A stretch of 49,942 bases of DNA from Leekyejoonella antrihumi (lineage in GTDB: Bacteria > Actinomycetota > Actinomycetes > Actinomycetales > Dermatophilaceae), in NCBI RefSeq assembly GCF_007845645.1, contig NZ_VCQV01000038.1, positions 1 through 49,942 on the forward strand. The letters run 5' to 3'. A program made the translations under genes and the position numbers. The stretch's first letter is position 1, and each line of letters begins with the position of its first letter. This document shows, in pieces, positions 1-6,524 of the stretch. The notes beneath the pieces were generated by a model. The model was not told where the DNA came from. It saw only the letters and a program-made list of their open reading frames with translations, and searched no databases.

Positions 1-92
1 TGTGTCAGCAGCTGACCGACACCGAGACGACCTATCCTGGCACGAACCTCAAGATCGTCTACACCGTCAAAGACCAGCCTGACAACTCATGA
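1..92 (+). CDS. 3' end of an unidentified reading frame
   Basis: A reading frame is open from the window edge to a TGA at 90-92 and encodes about 29 residues ending in KDQPDNS. It is too short to assign to a family. It lies in the same frame as the OmpA-like remnant that follows, so the TGA could be either the true end of a separate gene or a nonsense mutation inside one longer gene. The sequence left of the window would decide this. Confidence 0.25.
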   Translation, partial: CQQLTDTETTYPGTNLKIVYTVKDQPDNS

Positions 93-374
93 ACGATCCC
101 ACCATGTCCAGACCCCTGGGCCCTTGCCAAGGAGTACACAGGCAAGATCACGGTGACTGGCTACACCGATATTGGGAATGACTGGTCGCTGAGCAAGTCG
201 CTCAGCATCAGGCGGGCGGAAGCTGTCTCAAAATGGCTCACGGGACACAGCGTTCAGGGAAGTCGCCTCAACACAAATGGTGCCGGATGGGCGCATGCCG
301 TATACCCGACCCCGGCGACCAACGCGGAGCACAGTGCGAACCGGCGGGTGACTGTCACGATCCGGACGTCGTGA
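93..374 (+). pseudogene. OmpA-like C-terminal domain remnant
   Basis: The frame encodes an OmpA/MotB-type peptidoglycan-binding module: TGYTDIG, then LSIRRAEAV, then NGAGW and the closing NRRVTVTI, in the order seen in the family. Such domains normally bind diaminopimelate peptidoglycan at the C-terminus of an exported protein. The only in-frame start is GTG at 153, yet family-like residues (ALAKEYTGKI) already begin near base 120 in the same frame, downstream of the TGA at 90-92. No signal peptide or membrane anchor precedes the domain. I read this as the 3' remnant of a broken gene. Translation of a 73-residue protein from GTG153 is possible but would begin inside the domain. Confidence 0.5.
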
Positions 375-394
375 TGGACGTACGAGCGTTTGAT

Positions 395-1426
395 TCACGC
401 ACGTAGTGGCACTAAGTGTTTGACGTAGTCGCGCACCTCATTGGGAAACAGGGCGATCGCTTCGGCCGCATCACGCACGCTGACGCTGGTCCCCCCGCCA
501 TACATCACCTTCCGAAGCAACTGTGACGTCTCGGGGACGATGCCGCCTGGCTCAGCGCGGTTGTAGCCACGCTCGTTGAGTGTGATGTATGCGGATCGAT
601 GCTGCCAGTCGCTGAGGAGCCCCAACTGGTGGAGCCGGTGGGTCATGGCCTTGGCTGAGACCTTCCAGTAGGAGCGTGCGACAAGGATTCGCTCGATGCT
701 GGCCGCACGCATGGACTGGCTGAGCACGGCGCTGGCGGGCATCAGGAACGATGCCGCGAAAGCGTGAGCTTGTACCTCGCGCTCCTTGGAAGTGGCGGCT
801 TCCATATCGACGTCACTATGTAGCACCAGGTGACCCAATTCATGTGCCAGATCGAAGCGCTGCCGTTCGGCTGTCTTCGAGGTGTTGAGGAAGATGTAGG
901 GCACGTCATCGCGGTAGAAACAGAAGGCGTCAATGTCGATGTAGTCGTGGTTCAGGGAAGCGATTCTCACCCCCTTCGACTCCAGCAGATGCACAAGGTT
1001 CCCAATTGGCCGGTCCCCGAGGCTCCAAAGTTGTCGCAGCGTCTCTGCTGCCTCGGCGGGCCCAAGCTTGTCGTAGGTCGGGATGCTCGGTTCCGGCAGC
1101 CGGAAGCGTTCCTCGATGGCCGCGTAAAACTCCACCGTCAGGGCAGCTGTCGCCAGCACAGCGTCGCGCCGTCTCGCGCTGGTCTTACTGAGCTTGCGGA
1201 AGCTCGCCGCCTCGATCGGTACTGGATCGACAGGGTCGCGCTCGAAGAATGCTGGAGCCACCGCAAGTACCTCCGCCAACTTCCGCACGTTCTCATCGCT
1301 TGGCGGCTGGTGACCGTTCTCGTACGAGGTCAGGGAGCGCAGTGAGATGCCGCTCTCCTTGGACAGCCCCGTAAGGGAGAGGCCCTTGCGGAGGCGGGCA
1401 AGCCGAAGTCTGGCTGGAGTGAACAT
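395..1426 (-). CDS. XRE-family regulator with ImmA/IrrE metallopeptidase domain
   Basis: This 343-residue protein has an N-terminal XRE helix-turn-helix (about residues 5-60) and a central ImmA/IrrE (DUF955) zinc-peptidase domain. The zinc motif HELGH is at 195-199 and a downstream Glu near 217 (EVQAHAFAASFLMP) is the likely third ligand. In the family such fusions bind DNA and cleave or sense a partner, often a repressor in mobile elements or toxin-antitoxin-like modules. The ATG at 1426 has no good Shine-Dalgarno sequence. Translation may be coupled to the upstream gene, whose stop is 38 bases away on the same strand. The protein is likely cytoplasmic. The family assignment is firm, but the substrate is unknown. 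Confidence 0.9.
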   Translation of the reverse strand: MFTPARLRLARLRKGLSLTGLSKESGISLRSLTSYENGHQPPSDENVRKLAEVLAVAPAFFERDPVDPVPIEAASFRKLSKTSARRRDAVLATAALTVEFYAAIEERFRLPEPSIPTYDKLGPAEAAETLRQLWSLGDRPIGNLVHLLESKGVRIASLNHDYIDIDAFCFYRDDVPYIFLNTSKTAERQRFDLAHELGHLVLHSDVDMEAATSKEREVQAHAFAASFLMPASAVLSQSMRAASIERILVARSYWKVSAKAMTHRLHQLGLLSDWQHRSAYITLNERGYNRAEPGGIVPETSQLLRKVMYGGGTSVSVRDAAEAIALFPNEVRDYVKHLVPLRA

Positions 1427-1464
1427 TAGGGAGCGATCCGGGTTGAGGGAGCGAAGTTGATGAT

Positions 1465-2109
1465 TCAGCGCGGCTCGATCGGCACGTCGTAGTCGGCATC
1501 GTCCTCGGGCGGCTCGAATGCTGACAAGTCCCCATCAATGTCGAGAAACTGTACGGGGATGCGTTCGCGCCACTCGTTGACGCTGCCCCCATCGCTCATC
1601 TCCGCCGGCCGCGCAAACTCAAGGTATAGCCCACCGCCATGGCTCGCGCGCTCGTAGATCAGGAGCCACAGCTCGGAAGCTCGAGCTGTGGCGACGACCT
1701 CTTCACTCGTCTCGAAGTCTGTGCCCTCGAACAGCGTCGCGAGTGGCTGGGGCGCAGCAAGTGCCTTGCGGGTCGAGGGCCCCTTCCGTCCGGTGCGGGG
1801 GACGAGTCGGTTGGTGTGATCGACGTTCTTGGCCGCCGCAATCGTGAAAGAGATAGTCCCGTCCGGGTGGAGAAGACGAGGCTGCTGGTCGACAAGGACG
1901 GAACGCCACCCGGACGGCGCGAGCAGTCGACCGAAGTCTTCGATGCCGTCGTGATAGATGTCGGTGCCGGGAGAGGACTTGAGTGCGGTCGATGTTCGGT
2001 TGGCTGCTCGCGATGCGCCTCTACGGAGCGCGTTGTGGATCAGCTCCGACGAGAGTCCGAACGCATGCAAGCGGCCGTCGTCGTCGGACTCGGCAGCAGT
2101 GACGCTCAT
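1465..2109 (-). CDS. Unknown protein, partner of the ImmA/IrrE regulator
   Basis: I do not recognise this 214-residue protein. The start is ATG at 2109 because GGAGG lies six bases upstream; an open frame extends further but without a ribosome site. The protein is soluble-looking, without signal peptide or membrane segments, and ends in a very acidic tail (DIDGDLSAFEPPEDDADYD). It is first in a two-gene unit with the XRE/ImmA-IrrE gene 38 bases downstream. A palindrome lies 45 bases upstream of its start. By analogy with other ImmA/IrrE modules it may be the target, inhibitor or toxin partner. That is inference from position only. Confidence 0.75.
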   Translation of the reverse strand: MSVTAAESDDDGRLHAFGLSSELIHNALRRGASRAANRTSTALKSSPGTDIYHDGIEDFGRLLAPSGWRSVLVDQQPRLLHPDGTISFTIAAAKNVDHTNRLVPRTGRKGPSTRKALAAPQPLATLFEGTDFETSEEVVATARASELWLLIYERASHGGGLYLEFARPAEMSDGGSVNEWRERIPVQFLDIDGDLSAFEPPEDDADYDVPIEPR

Positions 2110-2153
2110 GGTAAACCTCCAGGCAGCAGACCAGACCAACTGCGTGAAACAGT

Positions 2154-2167
2154 ACCACAAGTGTGGT
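2154..2167. promoter_or_regulatory. Candidate operator of the XRE regulator
   Basis: ACCACA-AG-TGTGGT is a perfect six-base inverted repeat with a two-base spacer. It is centred about 51 bases upstream of the ATG at 2109. A short palindrome in this position fits autoregulation by the XRE protein encoded in the same operon. The binding protein is inferred. Confidence 0.45.
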
Positions 2168-2421
2168 CTTGTTATGCGCAGGGCACAAGCTAGGGGTCGT
2201 GTCCCTACTGGCGTGGCCAGGAACAAGCTTTGAACGCTGTAGTCATCGGGAGAGGCCAGCGCTGTCGCTATGGTCGCCGTCCCTCACATCTGGCGGCTCC
2301 AGACTCAGCTTGCGCAGCAGCCGTCAGACGCGCTGGGCATCATATCCGTCGTTGGGATGTCAGTGTTCCCCGATAGTCTCAGACGAGGTGCCAAGCCGCA
2401 ACCGTGTTTGCTTCTAGTTGT

Positions 2422-2427
2422 TATAAT
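2422..2427 (+). promoter_or_regulatory. Consensus -10 element of the DUF6414/AAA+ operon
   Basis: A perfect TATAAT lies 17 bases before the ATG at 2445. No good -35 hexamer is visible 16-18 bases upstream. If transcription starts the usual seven bases after the hexamer (about 2434), the leader would be only about 11 bases and would cut into the GGAGGG ribosome site at 2432-2437. The element may therefore be only part of an A+T-rich leader. Confidence 0.45.
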
Positions 2428-2444
2428 AATTGGAGGGAAAACCA

Positions 2445-3221
2445 ATGACACGTGCCAAGAATACATCCAAAGCTAAGCCATCCCTTATTAAAGTCGTCTA
2501 CTTCGACGAAGAGTCCGCATCGGATTATTTGGATATCTCTGCTGGCGGTAGGGAAGCCTCGACCAGTGAGGAGGTCAAGGAACGTACAAAGAATATGCAG
2601 GCAAGGGTCGAGACTAGTGTGGCGGCAAAACTTAGTTGGCTGCCATTCATCGGAGCATCAGCCGAGACTGGCGCGGGAATCGATGTGTCGAGTGCTGGGC
2701 GAAGCCTGCTCAACAAGACTTTGTCTAACACCATCTTGACGGACTATCTCGTGCAAGTTGCCAAAGACGATCGAATTGTGCGCATGCAGGACTTGACTAT
2801 GACCGCACCCACCGACTCCATGGCTTACGCGAAGATGTTCACGCCTTACATGGTTATTGCAAAAACTGAGGATCAGGGTGTTGATTTGGCACGCCTCGAT
2901 GAAGCTTTGGCTAGCGCAAAGGGCTACTACGAACTTCTCGGCAGCAACAAGAACGGTTCGAAGCGCGTCCTACGTTTCAATATCAAGGCATTTCGAAACA
3001 ATTACGGCCTCACCGACCTTGGACGGATGCGTCTCGTGTTCCACGGCGTTCTCGTTGGGCAGACCTTAGAGCGTAGTCTCGGCATAGAGGCCGAGATGTC
3101 CTCGGAGGTTAAGGATAAGCCGGTGACTGCAACCGAGCTCGTCGACGGCAAGCCATCGGAGAACAAGGACCTCCTGGATGTCTATGACGTGGTCCTTGCT
3201 GGGGTTGAGTATGTCGGATGA
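2445..3221 (+). CDS. DUF6414-like protein, first gene of the AAA+ operon
   Basis: This 258-residue protein resembles, from memory, proteins annotated DUF6414. The N-terminal KVVYFDEESASDYLDISAGG, the central SNTILTDYL, and the C-terminal YDVVLAGVEY are the features I rely on. No catalytic motif, signal peptide or membrane segment is evident. The start is ATG 2445, seven bases after GGAGGG; an in-frame TTG at 2430 is less likely. It overlaps the AAA+ gene by 11 bases, which implies translational coupling. Base composition is clearly more A+T-rich than the rest of the window, suggesting transfer. A role as substrate-recognition or sensor subunit for the ATPase is inference. Confidence 0.8.
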   Translation: MTRAKNTSKAKPSLIKVVYFDEESASDYLDISAGGREASTSEEVKERTKNMQARVETSVAAKLSWLPFIGASAETGAGIDVSSAGRSLLNKTLSNTILTDYLVQVAKDDRIVRMQDLTMTAPTDSMAYAKMFTPYMVIAKTEDQGVDLARLDEALASAKGYYELLGSNKNGSKRVLRFNIKAFRNNYGLTDLGRMRLVFHGVLVGQTLERSLGIEAEMSSEVKDKPVTATELVDGKPSENKDLLDVYDVVLAGVEYVG

Positions 3222-4350
3222 CACGAAGGTAACGATCTACTACGGCCCGCTGTCGTGGTTTGAAGAGCAACTCGGGGATGATGAGCACGAGTACCTGCTC
3301 GATATTGTCAATGAGCATGACGAGGCCATGCGTCAGTTCGTCCATGTCGTGCCCGGGCAGGAGTCCGACATAGAACCGGAACCTGCGCAGAGACCTGAAC
3401 GAGTGGTTGCTGAGTCGAGCGACTACGCCAGCATGCAGGAACACGCGATTATGAACTTCGTAGGACTGATACGCTCCATCAACCCCAAGCATCTTCTGCT
3501 ACACAATCCGCCCGCCCATATTCACAGTCAACTTGAGCGAGAGTTTGGAACTGGGGTGGAGCGTTATTCGTATCCGGCCGTGACGCGAGACACGCTCATT
3601 AAGTTTCGCGACGGTTTCGCGAAGCATCTTGTCGGCCAGGAACGCGTGAAGGACTCACTGTTAGCCGCACTCTACCCACTGACAACTCCACAACGTACAA
3701 AGCCCATCGTTCTGATGTTCTATGGTCCGTCTGGTGTCGGAAAAACCGAGACGGCCCAGTTCGTCAATGGCCTCCTTGGCGGCACCCTGCTGCGGAAACA
3801 GTTCTCCATGTTCCACAGCGATAAGTTCGCCTCGTATCTGTTTGGTGGGGCGCACTCGGAGTCCTCATTTGCGCATGACCTGCTCGATCGTGAGTCCGGC
3901 GTGATCCTGATTGACGAGTTCGATAAGGCGAATACTGTCTTTCACAGCGCGTTCTATCAGCTCTTCGACGGTGGCGAGTTCGAGGATAAGAACTATACGG
4001 TCAGAGTCGGACCCTCGCTCATCATCTGCACGTCGAACTACAACTCCGAAAATGAAATCCGTGATGCGCTTGGTGATGCCCTCTATTCCAGATTTGATGC
4101 CGTTGTGCCATTCGCCCCGCTGTCGAGGGCCGAGATCTTGAAGGTCATCGAGCGTATCGTCGACGAACGCTTCTCACATCTCGCATCTGACGAGCTAGAG
4201 CGACTGAATATTGACGACGTCAAGTTGAGGCTACAACCTCTGGTCAATCAGCCCGGGAATGTGCGCAAAATCGGCAAGCTGATCAACGAGGCGATCTCTT
4301 TAATGCTCGTCCGGTCGATACTTGACGAATCCGCGATGCCAGATTTTTAA
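3211..4350 (+). CDS. AAA+ ATPase (ClpA/B-like AAA_2 fold)
   Basis: The 379-residue protein has an unfamiliar N-terminal region (residues 1-125) and one complete AAA+ module. Walker A GPSGVGKT is at 172-179, Walker B VILIDEFDK starts at 231, the sensor-1 Asn is at 276 (CTSNY), an arginine-finger candidate is R294 (SRFD), and sensor 2 is around R352 (GNVRKI). All nucleotide-handling residues appear intact. There is no protease domain and no ClpP-binding loop is obvious. The ATG at 3211 lies inside the end of the DUF6414-like gene. The ATPase probably remodels or activates a partner from the same cluster. It is a single-ring stand-alone protein, shorter than ClpA/B, and is unlikely to be the housekeeping chaperone. 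Confidence 0.88.
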   Translation: MSDDTKVTIYYGPLSWFEEQLGDDEHEYLLDIVNEHDEAMRQFVHVVPGQESDIEPEPAQRPERVVAESSDYASMQEHAIMNFVGLIRSINPKHLLLHNPPAHIHSQLEREFGTGVERYSYPAVTRDTLIKFRDGFAKHLVGQERVKDSLLAALYPLTTPQRTKPIVLMFYGPSGVGKTETAQFVNGLLGGTLLRKQFSMFHSDKFASYLFGGAHSESSFAHDLLDRESGVILIDEFDKANTVFHSAFYQLFDGGEFEDKNYTVRVGPSLIICTSNYNSENEIRDALGDALYSRFDAVVPFAPLSRAEILKVIERIVDERFSHLASDELERLNIDDVKLRLQPLVNQPGNVRKIGKLINEAISLMLVRSILDESAMPDF

Positions 4351-4419
4351 TCGTGTATTGACTATATTTGCAAAGCGTGGTCTACTTAAAAACAGAAAAC
4401 TAAATAGAGGAATTTGCGC

Positions 4420-4644
4420 ATGTCAGAAAGAGAACGTGGGGTTGATCGGTCCATCTCAATCAATCGGGACGTAGTTGCTGCGGCCGAGGAGCTCGTTCCG
4501 CTATTGGCGACAGAAGGTACAGATGATGTCGAGGGCGTCGTGACACATGCTGTATCGGTCCTGCATCAGGCGATTGGATATCAGGTGATCTTGGTAGATC
4601 AAAGCGGTCAGGAATATTGTCTTCAGCTGTGGAATGAGTCTTAG
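4420..4644 (+). CDS. Small unknown protein, paralogue of the 4939-5199 product
   Basis: A 74-residue protein of no family I know. The start is ATG 4420 with AGAGG nine bases upstream; a TTG at 4414 is less likely. Its second half, HAVSVLHQAIGYQVILVDQS, closely matches the product encoded at 4939-5199 on the other strand, and the N-terminal halves align more loosely. It follows the AAA+ gene by 69 bases and is probably in the same operon. Its stop codon overlaps the stop of the convergent membrane-protein gene by four bases (TTAG). It is soluble and lacks cysteines suited to metal binding. It could be an antitoxin-like or adaptor protein, which is inference. Confidence 0.65.
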   Translation: MSERERGVDRSISINRDVVAAAEELVPLLATEGTDDVEGVVTHAVSVLHQAIGYQVILVDQSGQEYCLQLWNES

Positions 4645-4994
4645 TTGTTTTTATCTCGCGATTTGAAGTAATAGCCAACGACAAAACCCATGACCCCGAC
4701 AAGACTGCCCATCGCGCTCGAGATTGCGACGATCAAGTCTTTGGTGTCAGATACGGTCACCGATTGGTGCGGGCGAAACGCGATATATAGCCCTAGTGGA
4801 ACTCCGATGTTGATGACTAGCAGGGCAAGGTAGGCGCCCAGTACCCAATATGCGATATGTTGCCGCGCATCCTCCTGGCGGTGCTTAATGGGCTTTCGTG
4901 TTGCCGGGATCAGGCCTGCGACGACTGGCCTCGTCGTGTCAGGGCTGGCCACTGTCCCAAACGCCTTCAAGCTCAAACTCCTGGCCCGATCCAT
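4641..4994 (-). CDS. Small two-helix membrane protein
   Basis: A 117-residue protein with two predicted membrane helices, about residues 48-74 (YWVLGAYLALLVINIG core) and 88-110 (LIVAISSAMGSLVGVMGFVV core), and a short basic tail KSRDKNN. The first 40 residues are soluble. ATG 4994 overlaps the preceding gene by 56 bases and lacks a ribosome site. GTG 4952, inside the overlap, would give 103 residues and is equally plausible. Either way translation is coupled to the 4939-5199 gene. Size and topology recall holins and small effector membrane proteins of defence systems, but no specific family is recognised. Confidence 0.65.
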   Translation of the reverse strand: MDRARSLSLKAFGTVASPDTTRPVVAGLIPATRKPIKHRQEDARQHIAYWVLGAYLALLVINIGVPLGLYIAFRPHQSVTVSDTKDLIVAISSAMGSLVGVMGFVVGYYFKSRDKNN

Positions 4995-5199
4995 CGACCA
5001 GGATTAATTTGTACCCGATTGCTTGATGCATGATACTGATTGCACGGATAACTGCTTGCTCACGTGAGTCGATTCGCGCAAACGAAGTACGGAGGTCGTC
5101 TACTGCGTCAACGACCGCCTTGGGGCCGATAGTCATCTTGAATCCATGGTCACGTGGCACCATCGGGGCCGTCTCGAGTTCACCTTCGCTTGGTGCCAC
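4939..5199 (-). CDS. Small unknown protein, paralogue of the 4420-4644 product
   Basis: An 86-residue protein. I chose GTG 5199 because GGAGG lies five bases upstream; longer forms starting at 5217 or 5247 have no ribosome site. The C-terminal half, AISIMHQAIGYKLILVDGSG, matches the product encoded at 4420-4644 at most positions, so the two are paralogues on opposite strands flanking one membrane-protein gene. Its 3' end overlaps that membrane-protein gene. The function is unknown. The conserved core could be a small alpha/beta binding module. Confidence 0.65.
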   Translation of the reverse strand: MAPSEGELETAPMVPRDHGFKMTIGPKAVVDAVDDLRTSFARIDSREQAVIRAISIMHQAIGYKLILVDGSGQEFELEGVWDSGQP

Positions 5200-5303
5200 T
5201 GCTACCTCCAGCCTCATGAACGTACCCGCATAAGAGCGGCAACACACGTGACCAATGATGTACGAGAGTCCTATGTTGTGGTAACGGGAGTGTAGCAGCG
5301 CAG

Positions 5304-5750
5304 TCAGATCAGGTCTCGGCCGTGACTATCACGAGTCTGTACGCCTCGAGAGATGAGGTGGGCCCGAACAGTGGCGGCGTCGCAGCCGACCCGCTTACCA
5401 ACCCTGACCAGTGACAGCCCAGACTCGTACAGCTGGACCATGTGATCAACCTCGGCCCTGCTCGGCGACTGTCTGCGCATAACGACGCCGTTGCGCTTGA
5501 GGTGCCGCGAGATGGTGCTCCGGTTGATTTTGAATTGGTCCGCCAGGTCGTAGATCGTGGCACCACGCTCGTAAGCGGTGACGAGTCGATCTAGTTGATC
5601 TTGTGTCAAGCGATACGCAGTGTTGGCAGGAGGTCGGCACGATGCACGCTGTTGTGCGGACGATAGGTCGAGTCGGTGGTAGGCGCGCAGTGCTCGGGCC
5701 AATAGCGATCCCGACGGAGAGTTCGACACGAGAGCGGTCAGGACCACCAA
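5304..5750 (-). CDS. Double helix-turn-helix protein (recombinase-type HTH)
   Basis: The protein has up to 148 residues. Two Hin/resolvase-type helix-turn-helix units sit side by side: residues about 47-90 (LTQDQLDRLVTAYERGATIYDLA...RSTISRHLKRNGV) and about 97-140 (VDHMVQLYESGLSLVRVG...AATVRAHLISRGV). It ends in RDSHGRD, as do small actinobacterial HTH proteins I recall. There is no catalytic serine or tyrosine recombinase domain. The GTG start at 5750 coincides with the edge of a strong hairpin (5749-5796), so the true start may be further in; the first 45 residues look poorly constrained. It could be a stand-alone regulator or a remnant of a recombinase. Confidence 0.6.
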   Translation of the reverse strand: MVVLTALVSNSPSGSLLARALRAYHRLDLSSAQQRASCRPPANTAYRLTQDQLDRLVTAYERGATIYDLADQFKINRSTISRHLKRNGVVMRRQSPSRAEVDHMVQLYESGLSLVRVGKRVGCDAATVRAHLISRGVQTRDSHGRDLI

Positions 5751-5796
5751 ACGGCAGAGGACCGAGCATGCTTTTTCGCTCGGTCCTCTGCCGTTT
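5749..5796. repeat. Perfect 19-bp hairpin, copy 1
   Basis: The arms at 5749-5767 and 5778-5796 (AAACGGCAGAGGACCGAGC and its complement) are perfectly complementary around a ten-base loop, ATGCTTTTTC. About 43 bases of this element, through the trailing TTTATTGA, recur almost identically at 5871-5913. It could act as a bidirectional terminator at the island edge, or be part of a small mobile or attachment element. Confidence 0.7.
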
Positions 5797-5870
5797 ATTG
5801 AACTCAGGGATTCGGGAGGAACCGGAGCGCAGCGGAGGCGACGGTTCTCCTATGCTTCACCAAATGAGTG

Positions 5871-5913
5871 AGGACCGGGCATGCTTTTCGCCCGGTCCTC
5901 TGTCGTTTATTGA
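5871..5913. repeat. Second copy of the hairpin element
   Basis: AGGACCGGGC (5871-5880) pairs perfectly with GCCCGGTCCT (5890-5899) around a nine-base loop. The element continues through CTGTCGTTTATTGA. It differs from copy 1 at only a few positions, and one difference pair (A to G on one arm, T to C on the other) is compensatory and keeps the stem paired. Selection on the folded form is therefore plausible. Confidence 0.6.
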
Positions 5914-5917
5914 GCAG

Positions 5918-6014
5918 GTGACCTGTCACGCCAACAGGAGTCGACGCGACGCGCTCGCCTGGTGCCGCGGATTCTGGCGTGGGTCGCGCCTCGACTCCTG
6001 TTGGTGGAGGTCAC
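5918..6014. repeat. Long nested inverted repeat
   Basis: The inner arms CCAACAGGAGTCGA (5931-5944) and TCGACTCCTGTTGG (5991-6004) are a perfect 14-bp match, with further pairing GCGAC/GTCGC inside. The outer arms GTGACCT (5918-5924) and AGGTCAC (6008-6014) also match. The outer parts, GTGACCTGTC and GGTGGAGGTCACTGCG, recur at 9912-9937 as a compact hairpin at the end of the second phosphoesterase gene. Confidence 0.65.
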
Positions 6015-6524
6015 TGCGTGCAGGCTCAACCACGATGAACCACAACGGCATCCGCCCGCCCGACCCCGTGCGTAACGCCCAGCCAATCGAACCGAATCTT
6101 TGCGCACCACAGGGCGCCCGAAGGCGGCGCCGCCCTGCTCAAATCTGACGAGCCACTATTGCCCGTTGGGAAAAGCCGCGGTAACGTGCAACGTCTACCG
6201 ATCACCTGGCAAAATCCTGCCGATGTACCGGCCAATGTGGATTGGCGGTGCCGTGTCATGCACGAGCATGATCGAATCTTGACTCCGCGGTGCGTCCTGA
6301 GGCGTCGGCCGCGCGGCTGTCACCCCTAGCGCTGCTCCAGTTCCGCCCGTTCGGCGGCGTTGCCGTCACTACGCCGTATCCCGCTCGCGTCCACCCGCAT
6401 CCGTCTTGGCGACGGACCCCTGGGCGGCCGTTGAAGCTGACCAGACAACGCCTCCGGCTGTTCTCGTGGTCCCCCAACGTCGCAAGCCCCCGACCTCGTA
6501 GCACACCCCAAAGGAGCACCAACG

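Larger units (their letters stand above)
2110..2444. other. Divergent intergenic region between two island operons
   Basis: This is about 335 bases between the start of the 2109 gene on the minus strand and the 2445 gene on the plus strand. It contains the palindrome at 2154-2167 and a perfect TATAAT at 2422-2427. Between about 2170 and 2400 I see no convincing gene; the short open frames there lack ribosome sites and codon bias. Confidence 0.6.
5751..6524. other. Gene-free, structure-rich region between island and phosphoesterases
   Basis: This is about 770 bases without a convincing gene. It contains the two related hairpins (5749-5796, 5871-5913), the inverted repeat 5918-6014 and a G+C-rich hairpin at 6110-6137 (arms CAGGGCG/CGCCCTG). 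From 6140 to 6505 I see nothing beyond the ribosome site AAAGGAG at 6510-6516 serving the next gene. Open frames here lack ribosome sites and look incidental. Confidence 0.55.

Noticed and set aside
830-1345. A long open frame on the plus strand opposite the ImmA/IrrE gene
   Set aside because: It mirrors the codon structure of the real gene on the other strand, has no ribosome site and no recognisable domain.
5276-5283. TACCACAA on the minus strand before the 5199 gene, matching one half of the 2154-2167 palindrome
   Set aside because: A single eight-base half-site without its partner arm can occur by chance; it is not enough to claim shared control by the XRE regulator.
5749-6018. CRISPR array or tRNA gene in the repeat-rich gap
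   Set aside because: The repeats are hairpins with two copies only, not regularly spaced, and no cloverleaf fold or cas gene is present.
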